Part shown: positions 25,631 to 34,870 of the stretch, in pieces
Position numbering within the stretch: the first letter of the stretch is position 1
Layout: each line of letters starts with the position of its first letter
NCBI RefSeq assembly: GCF_003337715.1
Contig: NZ_QPIX01000017.1
Coordinates: 1 to 64,000 of the forward strand
From: Ciceribacter lividus
GTDB lineage: Bacteria > Pseudomonadota > Alphaproteobacteria > Rhizobiales > Rhizobiaceae
Direction of reading: 5' to 3'
DNA length: 64,000 bases
Made by a program: the position numbers and the translations under genes
The notes under the pieces: generated by a model
What the model saw: the letters and a program-made list of their open reading frames with translations, nothing else
The model's database searches: none
Told to the model about the DNA's origin: nothing

Positions 25631-26755
25631 ATGCAAGCAATCGACATCCTGGAAAAGCTCGTTTCGTTCCGCTCCGTTGTCGGCACCCCGAACGATGCGA
25701 TCGTCGACTGGGTCCGCAGCTATCTCGAGGCGTATGGTGCGATCGTCCACGTCCTGCCCGGACCCGAGGGGGACCGCGCCAACCTCTTCGCAACGCTCGG
25801 CCCGCGCGACACAGCCGGTTATGTCCTCTCCGGCCACATGGACGTCGTTCCGGCCACCGAACCCGGCTGGACCAGCGACCCATTCCGCTTGCGCAAGGAG
25901 GCGAACCGCCTCTACGGGCGCGGCACGACCGACATGAAGGGCTTCCTTGCCGCCGCACTCGCGACCGTTCCGAAATTCGCCGAGCTGACGCTCGCGCGGC
26001 CGATCCACCTCGCCTTCTCCTATGACGAGGAGGCGGGTTGCCGGGGTGTTCCACACATGCTCGCACGCCTTCCCGATCTTTGCGCACCTCCCCTCGGGGC
26101 GGTGATCGGGGAGCCGAGCGGGATGCAGGCGATCCTCGCCCACAAGGGCAAAGCCGCGGCGAGGGTGACCATCGAGGGACGTGCCGGCCACTCCTCGCGT
26201 CCCGACCTCGGACTGAACGCGATCCACGGGATGGCGGCGGTGCTGACCAAGGCAGTCGCCGCCGCAACCGCGCTCACTGCAGGACCGTTCGATGCCACCT
26301 TCGAGCCACCCTATTCGTCGCTGCAGGTCGGCCGGCTGTACGGCGGGCGGGCAGTCAACATCATACCCGATCTCTGCGAGGCGGAGCTGGAGGCGCGCGC
26401 GATCGCGGGTGTCGACCCGCGACTTCTCCTGACGCCCGTGCGGGAAGCCGCCGAGGCGCTCACTGCGGATGGCTATGGAGTGACCTGGGAGGAACTCAGC
26501 AGCTATCCGGCCCTGTCGCTTCCGCGCACCGCGCCGCTTGCCGTTCTGCTCCGCGAACTCACCGGCCGGGAACCGCTTGCGGCGGTGAGCTACGGGACGG
26601 AAGCCGGGCTCTTCCAGCGGGCCGGCATCGACGCGATCATCTGCGGCCCCGGCGAGATCGACCGCGCCCACAAGCCGGACGAATATATCTGCACTGAGGA
26701 GCTCGCAGCCTGCGAGACGTTGCTGGAACGGCTCGGCCGGCAATGCCTGGCCTGA
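25631..26755 (+). CDS. ArgE/DapE-family N-acyl amino acid deacetylase (acetylornithine deacetylase-like)
   Basis: A 374-aa M20 metallopeptidase-fold hydrolase. Zinc-site motifs are present: SGHMDVVPA (about 78-86), [11 protein letters not shown] (about 95-105), the general-base pair in YDEEAGCRG and GEPSGM, and a late histidine in [11 protein letters not shown]. The dimerisation domain includes the substrate histidine in [14 protein letters not shown]. The ATG at 25631 starts the conserved region; upstream codons in the same frame run through two hairpins and are not protein-like. It would release an amino acid or polyamine-derived amine from an N-acyl form. True arginine biosynthesis is unlikely given the catabolic neighbours. 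Confidence 0.87.
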   Translation: MQAIDILEKLVSFRSVVGTPNDAIVDWVRSYLEAYGAIVHVLPGPEGDRANLFATLGPRDTAGYVLSGHMDVVPATEPGWTSDPFRLRKEANRLYGRGTTDMKGFLAAALATVPKFAELTLARPIHLAFSYDEEAGCRGVPHMLARLPDLCAPPLGAVIGEPSGMQAILAHKGKAAARVTIEGRAGHSSRPDLGLNAIHGMAAVLTKAVAAATALTAGPFDATFEPPYSSLQVGRLYGGRAVNIIPDLCEAELEARAIAGVDPRLLLTPVREAAEALTADGYGVTWEELSSYPALSLPRTAPLAVLLRELTGREPLAAVSYGTEAGLFQRAGIDAIICGPGEIDRAHKPDEYICTEELAACETLLERLGRQCLA

Positions 26756-26768
26756 GCGGAAAAACGCC

Positions 26769-27692
26769 ATGACCTTCCTGTTCCATTCCGACGCCGAGCG
26801 CGGTGCCGTGTTTCGAGAGATCTTTGCTCGTGAACTGCCCGACCTGCCCTTCTCCATGGATCCGGCGAGGGTCAATCCGGACGCCGTCCGTTACCTGATC
26901 ACCTGGACGGTCCCTCGGGATCTGGCGCGCTACCGCAATCTGGAAGTGCTCTTCTCGATCGGCGCCGGTGTCGACCAGTTCCGGCTTGCCGAGGTCCCGG
27001 CCTCCGTGAAGGTCGTCCGCATGGTCGAGGACGGCATCGTCCGGATGATGCAGGAATATGCGGTGCTGGCGGTCCTTGCTCTTCACCGCGGCCTGCCCGC
27101 CTATCTCCGCCAGCAGCGCGACGAGGTCTGGCAAGCCCTGCCGCAAGCACAGGCCCGTGAACGCCGTGTCGGCGTGCTGGGGCTCGGCATGCTCGGCCGG
27201 GCGGTCATCGAACGGCTGAAACCCTTCGGCTTTCCGCTTTCCGGCTGGAGCCGGTCGCAACACGATATCGACGGCGTAACCTGCTTTGCAGGCAAGACCG
27301 GTCTCGACGCAATGCTCGCCGAAACCGACATCCTTCTCTGCCTCCTGCCGCTCACGGACGCGACAAGAGGATTTCTCGACGCCGACCTCTTCAACAGGTT
27401 GCCGCGCGGCGCCGGGCTCGTTCATGTCGGCCGCGGACCGCAGCTGAACCATGACGACCTGATCGCGGCTCTGGATGGCGGGCAACTGTCGGGCGCGATG
27501 ATCGACGTCACCGAACCGGAACCGCTGCCTCCCGGGCATGCCTTCTGGAGCCATCCGAAGATCGTGCTGACGCCCCATGTGGCAAGCGTCACCCAACCGC
27601 AAACGGCAGCCCGCGCCGTGATCGACAACATCCGGCGCCTGCGCGAAGGCCTCGATCCCGTCGGGCTCATCAACCGCAACCGCGGCTACTGA
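26769..27692 (+). CDS. 2-hydroxyacid dehydrogenase, GhrA (glyoxylate/hydroxypyruvate reductase A) type
   Basis: A 307-aa D-2-hydroxyacid dehydrogenase. The cofactor loop is [11 protein letters not shown] (about 136-146) and the catalytic Arg, Glu and His occur in [17 protein letters not shown] and LTPHVAS. The short N-terminal domain is GhrA-like. It lies 13 bases after the deacetylase and 24 bases before the cupin gene, so it is in the middle of a tight operon. It would interconvert a 2-keto acid and a 2-hydroxy acid; specificity is not readable. Confidence 0.88.
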   Translation: MTFLFHSDAERGAVFREIFARELPDLPFSMDPARVNPDAVRYLITWTVPRDLARYRNLEVLFSIGAGVDQFRLAEVPASVKVVRMVEDGIVRMMQEYAVLAVLALHRGLPAYLRQQRDEVWQALPQAQARERRVGVLGLGMLGRAVIERLKPFGFPLSGWSRSQHDIDGVTCFAGKTGLDAMLAETDILLCLLPLTDATRGFLDADLFNRLPRGAGLVHVGRGPQLNHDDLIAALDGGQLSGAMIDVTEPEPLPPGHAFWSHPKIVLTPHVASVTQPQTAARAVIDNIRRLREGLDPVGLINRNRGY

Positions 27693-27716
27693 CATTCTCA
27701 CCCTGAAAGGAAACCC

Positions 27717-28079
27717 ATGTCGCTCCTCAAGACCATAGACCCGAACCCCTCCTTTGCGCCGCGCGAAAGCCTGCCACAGCCGGACCGCCTGATTGCGGGA
27801 AGCCCCAACTTCAAGACCTGGGCGCAGGACGTCGCACACGGAGACCTGGTGCATACCGGTGTATGGGAAGCGACCCCGGGCGAAACCCGCTCGATCAAGG
27901 GCGAGACCTTCGAATTCTGCCACATCCTCGCCGGTGTCGTCGAAATCACGCCCGACAGCGGGGAACCCGTAATCTACAAGGCGGGCGACAGCTTCGTTAT
28001 GAAACCGGGTTTCGTCGGCGTCTGGAAGACGATCGAAACCGTTCGCAAGATCTATCTCACGGTCACCCCGAAAAACTGA
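27717..28079 (+). CDS. Cupin-domain protein (DUF861 / cupin_3)
   Basis: A 120-aa single-domain cupin. The conserved strands are VWEATPGETRSIKG, ETFEFCHILAGVVEI and YKAGDSFVMKPGFVGVW, typical of the ethanolamine/ureidoglycolate-type cupin_3 group. The metal-binding His/Glu set of classic cupins is only partly present (E and H in FEFCHIL). The gene has a good AAAGGA ribosome-binding site and is followed by a terminator-like stem-loop. Small cupins like this often accompany amine and polyamine catabolic genes; the role is unknown. Confidence 0.82.
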   Translation: MSLLKTIDPNPSFAPRESLPQPDRLIAGSPNFKTWAQDVAHGDLVHTGVWEATPGETRSIKGETFEFCHILAGVVEITPDSGEPVIYKAGDSFVMKPGFVGVWKTIETVRKIYLTVTPKN

Positions 28080-28139
28080 CCGACTAAGCCCGGCCCTCGG
28101 CCGGGAGCAATGTCCGCTTACCGTAGAATGCACTGCGGC

Positions 28140-28160
28140 AAGCCGGCAAAACGGCTTTTT
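28140..28160 (+). terminator. Rho-independent terminator after the cupin gene
   Basis: AAGCCG (28140-28145) pairs with CGGCTT (28152-28157), followed directly by TTT. A larger alternative pairing of AAGCCGGC with GCCGGCTT (28169-28176) is also possible. A separate GC hairpin, CCCGGCC with GGCCGGG, lies at 28089-28105. Confidence 0.65.
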
Positions 28161-28241
28161 CGGCCATCGCCGGCTTGCTGCTCGGATCAAGCTGCTCCGC
28201 CGGGTCGCCTACCATCCCTTCCAGTGATGAAAGGTGTACCC

Positions 28242-29705
28242 ATGACACTGAGCTTTGATCCCGACAGCCTGTCCATTCCGGTCGGACACTTCATCGGCGG
28301 CCGGCTGGTCGCCGCAGACGGCGTCATCGAGATGCATCGCCCCTCCGACGGGCATGCGTATGCCGGCTGTCCCGTTGCCGACGGCAATGTGGTCGACGAG
28401 GCCGTGCAGGTGGCCAAGAAAGCCCTGAAGAACAGCAACTGGGGCGGCCTTCGCCCGCGTGAACGTACGCGCGTGTTGCAGCGCTGGGCCGATCTCATCG
28501 AAGAGGATGCCGGGACGCTTGCACGGCTCGAAGCCGTCTCCTCGACGCGGCCCGTCGGCCATCTGGTCGAGGGCGATATTGCCGTTTCGGCCGAGCAGAT
28601 CCGTTTCTTCGCGGAATTCGCCGACAAGGAGGGCAGCGATCTCGTTCCGACCGATGATGCCAGCCTCGGCATGGTCATGAGCGAACCCTACGGTGTCGTC
28701 GGCGCGATCACGCCCTGGAACTTCCCGATCTCGATGGCGGCATGGAAGCTCGGTCCCGCGCTTGCCGCGGGCAATGCGGTGGTGATCAAGCCGTCGGAAA
28801 TGACGCCCTTCACCACCCTCCGCCTCGCGGAGCTTGCCGTTCGCGCCGGCGTGCCGGCGGGGCTCGTCAACGTCGTGCTCGGCGACGGGCCGGTCACCGG
28901 CAATGCGATTACCGGCCATCCGGACATCGCCAAGGTGAGCTTCACCGGATCGACCCGCGCCGGCGCCGCGATCATGGAGAACATCGCCCGCACCGGCGTC
29001 AAGCCGATGACGCTCGAGCTCGGCGGCAAGAGCCCGCAACTCGTCTTTGCCGACGCCGATCTCGACAAGGCCGCGGCAGCGATCGCGGGCAGTATCCTTT
29101 CGAATGCCGGGCAAGCCTGTGTGGCCGGATCGCGGCTGATCGTCGAGGAGGCAATCGTCGAACCCCTCGTCGCGGCGATCATCGATCGCATGAAGGCTGC
29201 GAGCGCCGGCCCGACCTGGAGCGCGGCCAGCCAGTATTCGCCGATCATCTCCGAACGGCAGCGAGAACGCATCCATTCGATCGTCTCCGCGGCCGTCCGC
29301 GCTGGCGGCGAGTGCCTGACGGGCGGCGCTCCGATGGACGCACCCGGCTATTTCTATGAACCGACACTGATTGCCGGTGTCGGCGAGGATTCGCCCGCCG
29401 TCACTGAGGAAATCTTCGGCCCGGTGCTGACGCTGCAGACCTTCCGGGACGAAGACGAGGCGCTCTCGCTTGCCGATCACCCAGTCTATGGGCTGGCGAG
29501 CGGCCTCTTCACCCGTGACCTGTCACGCGCCCTCCGCCTCACGCGGCGGCTGCAGGCCGGCACGGTCTGGGTCAACCGCTACAGCCGCTCGCGCGACCAT
29601 ATCCTGCCGACGGGTGGCTACAAGCGCTCCGGCATCGGCAAGGATCTCGGACGCGAGGCCTATCACGCGAACCGCAGGACGAAGAGCGTCCTCATCAGTC
29701 TCTAG
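28242..29705 (+). CDS. NAD(P)-dependent aldehyde dehydrogenase
   Basis: A 487-aa aldehyde dehydrogenase of full family length. The cofactor region TPWNFPISMAAWKLGPALAAGN, catalytic Glu in LELGGKSPQLV and nucleophilic Cys in NAGQACVAGSRL are intact. The ATG at 28242 has AAGGTG upstream; the 44-codon extension from 28110 runs through the terminator and is rejected. It could oxidise an aminoaldehyde or semialdehyde produced from an amine. It is followed by a tartrate-dehydrogenase-type gene and a second aldehyde dehydrogenase. Confidence 0.9.
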   Translation: MTLSFDPDSLSIPVGHFIGGRLVAADGVIEMHRPSDGHAYAGCPVADGNVVDEAVQVAKKALKNSNWGGLRPRERTRVLQRWADLIEEDAGTLARLEAVSSTRPVGHLVEGDIAVSAEQIRFFAEFADKEGSDLVPTDDASLGMVMSEPYGVVGAITPWNFPISMAAWKLGPALAAGNAVVIKPSEMTPFTTLRLAELAVRAGVPAGLVNVVLGDGPVTGNAITGHPDIAKVSFTGSTRAGAAIMENIARTGVKPMTLELGGKSPQLVFADADLDKAAAAIAGSILSNAGQACVAGSRLIVEEAIVEPLVAAIIDRMKAASAGPTWSAASQYSPIISERQRERIHSIVSAAVRAGGECLTGGAPMDAPGYFYEPTLIAGVGEDSPAVTEEIFGPVLTLQTFRDEDEALSLADHPVYGLASGLFTRDLSRALRLTRRLQAGTVWVNRYSRSRDHILPTGGYKRSGIGKDLGREAYHANRRTKSVLISL

Positions 29706-29725
29706 GAAACAGCCCGAGGAAATCC

Positions 29726-30781
29726 ATGAAGGTCTACAAAATTGCGCAGATCCCCGGCGACGGCATCGGACGCGACGTTACTGCCGCAGCCTGGGCCGTC
29801 CTGACGAAAGCGGCGAGCGCTGCCGGGTTCAGGCTCGAAGGCCGCGAGTTTCCCTGGTCCTGCAAGTTCTACAAGGAAACCGGCATGATGATGCCGGAAG
29901 ACGGGATCGAGACGCTGCGCGGTTTCGACGCCATCCTGCTCGGCGCCGTCGGCTGGCCGGCGGAGGTGCCGGATTCGGTCTCGCTTCACGGCCTTCTCCT
30001 TCCGATCCGCAAGGCCTTCGTCCAGTACGCCAACATTCGCCCGCACCGGCTTCTGCCCGGTGTACTGGGCCCGCTGAAGGCGGAAGGCTTCGACATTCTC
30101 TGCATCCGCGAGAACACGGAAGGCGAATATTCGGGGGCCGGCGGACGCGTCCATCAGGGCATGGACAATGAAGTCGCCGTCGAAACCTCGATCTTCACCC
30201 GCGAGGGCGTCGAGCGCATCATTCGCTTCGGCTTCGAGCAGGCGCGCGCGCGGCGGGGCAAGCTCGCCTCAGTGACCAAGTCCAACGCCCAGAAATATTC
30301 CATGGTCTTCTGGGACGAGATCACGAAGGCACTCGCCGCCGAGTACCCCGATGTCGAGGTCACGAGCTACCATGTCGATGCGCTTGCCGCCCGCATGGTC
30401 ATGGCACCGGAAAGCCTCGACGTCATCGTCGCCTCCAACCTCTTCGGCGACATCCTGACGGATCTCGGTGCTGCCATCCAGGGCGGCCTCGGCTTTGCCG
30501 CCTCTGCCAATATCAATCCCGACCGCTCTGCGCCTTCCATGTTCGAGCCGGTTCATGGCTCCGCACCGGACATTGCCGGCAGGGGCATTGCCAACCCGAT
30601 GGCCGCCATCCGGTCGGGCGCGATGATGCTGGAGCATCTCGGCGAAGCGGAAGCGGCCGCCGCCGTGATGACAGCGATCGAAAGAACGACGGCCACCGGC
30701 ATCGGCACGGTGCCGGGGAAAGACTCGACCGATGTCATCACCGCCGCGGTCATCAAAGCGCTTACCGCCCAAGAAGGATAA
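29726..30781 (+). CDS. Tartrate dehydrogenase / isopropylmalate dehydrogenase family enzyme
   Basis: A 351-aa beta-decarboxylating dehydrogenase. It has IPGDGIGRDVTAAAW at the N-terminus, the substrate segment IRENTEGEYSGAGG (about 130-143), and the metal-binding ASNLFGDILTDLGAA late in the chain. The ENTEGEYSG form and overall length fit the TtuC/YeaU tartrate or D-malate dehydrogenase subgroup rather than LeuB. Twenty bases separate it from the upstream aldehyde dehydrogenase and four from the next gene. It would oxidise a 2-hydroxy dicarboxylate, consistent with a C4 acid theme. Confidence 0.88.
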   Translation: MKVYKIAQIPGDGIGRDVTAAAWAVLTKAASAAGFRLEGREFPWSCKFYKETGMMMPEDGIETLRGFDAILLGAVGWPAEVPDSVSLHGLLLPIRKAFVQYANIRPHRLLPGVLGPLKAEGFDILCIRENTEGEYSGAGGRVHQGMDNEVAVETSIFTREGVERIIRFGFEQARARRGKLASVTKSNAQKYSMVFWDEITKALAAEYPDVEVTSYHVDALAARMVMAPESLDVIVASNLFGDILTDLGAAIQGGLGFAASANINPDRSAPSMFEPVHGSAPDIAGRGIANPMAAIRSGAMMLEHLGEAEAAAAVMTAIERTTATGIGTVPGKDSTDVITAAVIKALTAQEG

Positions 30782-30785
30782 ATCC

Positions 30786-32243
30786 ATGCTGAACCTCAAG
30801 GACAAGAGCCTGCTGCGCCAAGCTGGCCTCATCAACGGCGAATGGGTCGCCGCGCGCTCCGGCAAGTCCGTCGATGTGATCGATCCAGCAACACAGAACG
30901 CCATCGGCACCATTCCCGACATGGGCGGCGAGGAGACCCGCGCGGCGATCGTTGCAGCCGAGGCCGCCTTCAAGACGTGGAAGGCGAAGACCAATGCCGA
31001 GCGCGCGCAACTCATCGAGAAGTGGTTCGATCTGATGATCGAAAACCTTGACGATCTGGCACTGATCCTGACATCCGAACAGGGCAAGCCGCTGGACGAG
31101 GCGCGCGGCGAAATCCGCTATGGGGCCTCCTTCGTCAAGTGGTTTGCGGAAGAATCTCGCCGTATCAACGGCCACACAATCCCCGCGCCCTCGCGCGACC
31201 GCCGCATTCTGGTGCTCAAGGAGGCGGTCGGCGTCTGCGGCATCATCACGCCATGGAACTTCCCCAATGCGATGATCACCCGCAAGGTCGCCCCTGCCCT
31301 TGCAGCCGGCTGCACGGTCGTCATCAAGCCCTCCGAATTCACCCCCTATTCGGCGCTGGCACTCGGTGTGCTTGCCGAACGGGCCGGCATTCCGGCGGGC
31401 GTCATCAATATCGTCACCGGCATGCCGACGGAGATCGGCAACGAACTCATGGCAAATGAGACAGTGCGCAAGATTTCCTTCACCGGCTCGACCCGCGTCG
31501 GCTCGCTGCTGATGCGGGGGGCTGCCGACAGCGTCAAACGGCTGAGCCTGGAGCTTGGCGGCAATGCGCCCTTCATCGTCTTCGACGACGCCGATCTCGA
31601 TCTCGCCATCGAAGGCGTGCTCGCCTCGAAATTCCGCAACGGCGGCCAGACCTGCGTCTGCGCCAACCGCATCCTCGTCCAGTCCGGCGTCTACGACGCC
31701 TTCGCCGCCAAGCTGAAGGCCCGCGTCGATGCCATGAAGATCGGCCCCGGCACGGATGCCGGCGTTGCCATCGGCCCGATGATCAACGCTGCGGCCATCG
31801 ACAAGATCGAGCGCCACGTCGCCGACGCCCTTTCGAAGGGCGCAAAGATCATCACCGAAACGCCCGCCATGCCGAACGGCCGCCAATACACGGCCCCGAT
31901 CGTGCTGACCGGCGCAACCACCGCCATGCTGCTCGCTGGGGAGGAGACCTTCGGACCCGTCGCACCGCTCTTCCGCTTCGAGACGGAGGAGGAGGCGATC
32001 GCGATTGCCAACGGCACGCCCTTCGGCCTTGCCTCCTATTTCTACACGGAGAACATGAAGCGCGCCTGGCGCGTCGGCGAGGCGCTGGAAGCCGGCATGG
32101 TGGCACTCAACACCGGCCTCATCTCCATGGAAGTCGCCCCCTTCGGCGGCGTGAAACAATCCGGCCTCGGCCGCGAAGGCGCCCAGGTCGGCATCGAGGA
32201 GTATCTGGAGATGAAGACCTTCCACATCGGCGGGCTTGCCTGA
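30786..32243 (+). CDS. gabD: Succinate-semialdehyde dehydrogenase, GabD-like
   Basis: A 485-aa aldehyde dehydrogenase. The start LKDKSLLRQAGLINGEWV and the motif ITPWNFPNAMITRKVAPALAAG are typical of GabD, with catalytic Glu in LELGGNAPFIV and Cys in GGQTCVCANRI. The ATG at 30786 is preceded by AAGGA and only four bases separate it from the previous stop codon. It converts succinate semialdehyde to succinate, the final step of GABA and putrescine breakdown. Other semialdehydes are possible. Confidence 0.88.
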   Translation: MLNLKDKSLLRQAGLINGEWVAARSGKSVDVIDPATQNAIGTIPDMGGEETRAAIVAAEAAFKTWKAKTNAERAQLIEKWFDLMIENLDDLALILTSEQGKPLDEARGEIRYGASFVKWFAEESRRINGHTIPAPSRDRRILVLKEAVGVCGIITPWNFPNAMITRKVAPALAAGCTVVIKPSEFTPYSALALGVLAERAGIPAGVINIVTGMPTEIGNELMANETVRKISFTGSTRVGSLLMRGAADSVKRLSLELGGNAPFIVFDDADLDLAIEGVLASKFRNGGQTCVCANRILVQSGVYDAFAAKLKARVDAMKIGPGTDAGVAIGPMINAAAIDKIERHVADALSKGAKIITETPAMPNGRQYTAPIVLTGATTAMLLAGEETFGPVAPLFRFETEEEAIAIANGTPFGLASYFYTENMKRAWRVGEALEAGMVALNTGLISMEVAPFGGVKQSGLGREGAQVGIEEYLEMKTFHIGGLA

Positions 32244-32546
32244 GACCGTAGATGGGTGGACGAATACAGCAAAGGGGCCGTGCGAGTGGCCCGTGGGCTG
32301 AAATGTGGAACTGAAGTGGATATGCATGTTGAGCCGCTTGCAGTGCAACGTTGCAGGCGGTTTTGATCGCTGTAGGTTTTTCGGAGAATGCTCTGAATGC
32401 AGGCCTTCAAGAAAACCGCCCGCCATGAAAGCGAGCCGCCTGATTCCGATCCAAACCGGATTTTTGCCTTGGACCGGTAGTGTCGGCCCCGCCCGCATGA
32501 TACGCATGCGTTGCCCCCGTTCGCGAAGCCGAAGGAGACCGCAGCG
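32244..32546. other. 303-base intergenic region with a TGCAACGTTGCA palindrome
   Basis: No convincing gene lies here; the only open frames lack coding character. A perfect 12-bp palindrome, TGCAACGTTGCA (32344-32355), has a central CG and could be half-turn operator DNA. Another palindrome, ACGCATGCGT, occurs at 32502-32511, 36 bases before the cupin-like gene. The region likely holds the promoter of the gene at 32547 and perhaps the end of the gabD transcript, though I see no clear terminator. Confidence 0.4.
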
Positions 32547-32936
32547 ATGAAGTGCCTGCGCATCTATGCAACCCCGGACGGTGAGTCTCACTTCGATGAA
32601 ATCGAACTGCCCACCACGAAGCGGTCAGTTCATCCCGACGCCCTGCCGTTCGACGTCACCGCCAGCTATCCGGCATCCCGGGTCCGTATCACCCACATCC
32701 CCGCAGGCGTGCGTGAAGTTTCATGGCACACCGTACCGGAGCCCGTGCTGACGGTCAGGCTGGACGGCTCGGTGGAATATGAAACGAGCGATGGAGAGAT
32801 CCGCCACGTTCCCGCCGGCAGCTTTGTGCTGGTGGAGGACACCCACGGCAAGGGCCATCTGTCACGTCATTCCCCGGAGGCGCAAACCGTCATCTGGATT
32901 TCGCTGCCGAACGGGCTTGAGCTGACGCAATCGTGA
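32547..32936 (+). CDS. Small cupin-fold protein
   Basis: A 129-aa protein with a cupin-like C-terminal half (RLDGSVEYETSDGEIRHVPAGSFVLVEDTHGKGHLSRH gives turn-rich beta strands). The ATG at 32547 follows a GGAGA ribosome-binding site; the preceding 12 codons are probably untranslated. It is not a close match to the cupin at 27717. Its stop codon overlaps the region just before an acetyltransferase gene. The family name is uncertain and no function can be given; a small-molecule-binding or isomerase role is typical of the fold. Confidence 0.65.
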   Translation: MKCLRIYATPDGESHFDEIELPTTKRSVHPDALPFDVTASYPASRVRITHIPAGVREVSWHTVPEPVLTVRLDGSVEYETSDGEIRHVPAGSFVLVEDTHGKGHLSRHSPEAQTVIWISLPNGLELTQS

Positions 32937-33013
32937 CGCGGCGCGGCCTGTCGCGGAGATTGACCTCGCGCTCGCGGACATCCGTCGGAAGCACGTTCGG
33001 TATTGGAGATGCC

Positions 33014-33463
33014 ATGCGAGTTGAACGAGCAGAACAGAACGATATCGAGCCTTGGATGACACTCGCTCAACAGGTCATTCCGTTCTTTGGCCCGATGCCC
33101 GACCTTGAAGTCATCGTTCAACGGAAAATCGCCCAGCAGCAAGCGTACTGCGTCCGCTCATCCAGTTCATTTTTGCTTGGTGCAATGCTAGTCGGCGGGA
33201 ACGATAAGGAGTTCTGGATCAGATGGCTCGCCGTTTCAGCCGAAAGCAGGCGCAAGGGTTTCGGAAGGCTGCTTGTGGAGACTGCGATTCTTAAAACACC
33301 GCGGAACGCTGTCCTGATCGTTGACACATTTGCGGGAGGGAGTCCCGGAGCGAATGCGGCGGGTGGCCTTTACCGCGCTTGCGGATTCGAGCCGACAGAA
33401 CTGTGGGAAAAGGATGGCGTCGTACGCCAGAGATATGTACGAAAGACCGCTTCCTCGACCTAG
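33014..33463 (+). CDS. GNAT-family N-acetyltransferase
   Basis: A 149-aa single-domain acetyltransferase starting MRVERAEQNDIEPWMTLA. The acetyl-CoA-binding loop is SRRKGFGRLL (R-x-x-G-x-G type) near residue 81, and the terminal helix motif YRACGFEPTEL is characteristic. The start at 33014 has TTGGAGA upstream; a longer frame begins at 32933 but is not family-like. It stands alone before a convergent oxidase gene. The substrate is unknown. Confidence 0.8.
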   Translation: MRVERAEQNDIEPWMTLAQQVIPFFGPMPDLEVIVQRKIAQQQAYCVRSSSSFLLGAMLVGGNDKEFWIRWLAVSAESRRKGFGRLLVETAILKTPRNAVLIVDTFAGGSPGANAAGGLYRACGFEPTELWEKDGVVRQRYVRKTASST

Positions 33464-33519
33464 GGCGAATGGCCACCAATTACGCAAAAGCGGCCCCCAA
33501 CCTCCCGCAGCCCCGCCCC

Positions 33520-34794
33520 TCACTGAACCTTGTCGAGCATCTTGTAATACATGCCGACCAGTGGCAGGAACCAGGGCTTGCCGAAATGGCCGGGGACGGC
33601 GGGCCAGGGATAGTCGCGCATCGGGTTGCGGTCCGCGCGGCCGAGGATGGCGTCGGCGACCATCATGCCGAGATGGGTTGAGAGCTGCGCACCGTGGCCG
33701 GAATAGCCCATGGCATACCAGAGCCCGTCATGGAAGCCGGCGCGCGGATAGCGGTCGGCCGTCATGTCGACGAGGCCGCCCCAGCAATAGTCGATATCGA
33801 TGCCCTTCAACTGCGGGAAGATACGCTCCATGCTCTCGCGCAGTATCTCGCCACTCTTGGAATCAGAGCGCTGGTCGGATGTTGCCGAGAAGCGCGCGCG
33901 GCCGCCGAAGATCAGGCGGTTGTCGGGCGCAAGCCGCCAGTAATTGCCGATATTCATCGTGTTGACGCAAGTGCGGTTGCCGGGCATGACCGCCTGCACT
34001 TCGCTTTCCGTCAGGGGCCGTGTGGCAATCAGGAAGCTGCCGACGGCGATGATGCGGCGGCGGAACCAGGTGAAGTTCTTCGTCGTATAGGCTCCGGTCG
34101 CCACGATCACGTTGGCGGCGGTGATCGTGCCGCGCGATGTCTTGAGCGTGTGCAGACCGTTCGTCTCCCAATGCTCGGTGACGGGCGTTCCTTCGAAGAT
34201 CGTCGCGCCATGACGCGCTGCGGCCTTAGCCAGCCCGACGACATAGCGGCCCATATGCATCATCGCGCTCTTCTTCGACAGCATCGCGCCATAGAAGGGC
34301 GAGCCGACTTCGCTCTTCAGGTCCTCCTGCGAAAGCAGCGCCGTGTCGGGATCGCATTCCTTGTTCAGTGCCTCGAAATTGCGCGCCAGTGCATCGAAAT
34401 GCTGCGGTTTCGAGGCGAGCTTCAGCTTGCCGGCACGGCGGAAATTGCAGTCGATCCCCTCTTCGGCAATCAGTGCCTCGATCGTGTCGATGGAGGCGTC
34501 CAGCGCATGATAGAGCGCGATGGCGCGCTCCTTGCCGAGCTCGGCCTTGGCGGCGAGATAACTGTGCGCGAGACCGTTGTTGAGATGGCCGCCATTGCGG
34601 CCCGACGCGCCGAACCCGACGCGCTCCGCCTCCAGCACGACGACCTTCGCCCCCGCCTTGGCCAGCTGCCGCGCCGCCGCGAGCCCGGTAAAGCCCGCGC
34701 CGATGACGGCAACATCGTAATGCCCACTGACCGGGCCTTGTGCAGCACCGGCAAAGACCGGTGCCGTGTCATGCCAATAGGAGACGAATTTCAT
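33520..34794 (-). CDS. puuB: FAD-dependent amine oxidoreductase, gamma-glutamylputrescine oxidase (PuuB)-like
   Basis: A 424-aa DAO-family flavoprotein. The FAD-binding motif GAGFTGLAAARQLAKAG (about 32-48) and the FGASGRNGGHLNNG segment are intact, and GYSGHGAQLSTHLG closes the C-terminal flavin contact. The start at 34794 (MKFVSYWHDTAP) is characteristic of PuuB-like proteins; the longer frame is not. It would oxidise a primary amine or gamma-glutamyl-amine to an aldehyde, which the GabD-like and other aldehyde dehydrogenases upstream could take further. The exact amine is inferred. Confidence 0.82.
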   Translation of the reverse strand: MKFVSYWHDTAPVFAGAAQGPVSGHYDVAVIGAGFTGLAAARQLAKAGAKVVVLEAERVGFGASGRNGGHLNNGLAHSYLAAKAELGKERAIALYHALDASIDTIEALIAEEGIDCNFRRAGKLKLASKPQHFDALARNFEALNKECDPDTALLSQEDLKSEVGSPFYGAMLSKKSAMMHMGRYVVGLAKAAARHGATIFEGTPVTEHWETNGLHTLKTSRGTITAANVIVATGAYTTKNFTWFRRRIIAVGSFLIATRPLTESEVQAVMPGNRTCVNTMNIGNYWRLAPDNRLIFGGRARFSATSDQRSDSKSGEILRESMERIFPQLKGIDIDYCWGGLVDMTADRYPRAGFHDGLWYAMGYSGHGAQLSTHLGMMVADAILGRADRNPMRDYPWPAVPGHFGKPWFLPLVGMYYKMLDKVQ

Positions 34795-34870
34795 CGCAAG
34801 TGCCTTTTGCTCTTTCGTTTGGCGCAACTCCGGACGCAAAACCGCTTACGCACTTTTGCTGGAGGTTGCT

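Noticed and set aside
28089-28105. CCCGGCC/GGCCGGG hairpin as the main terminator of the cupin gene
   Set aside because: It has no T-tract; the hairpin at 28140-28160 with TTTTT is the better candidate.
32502-32511. ACGCATGCGT palindrome as an operator
   Set aside because: Ten-base palindromes are expected by chance in a window this size and there is no second copy or regulator nearby.
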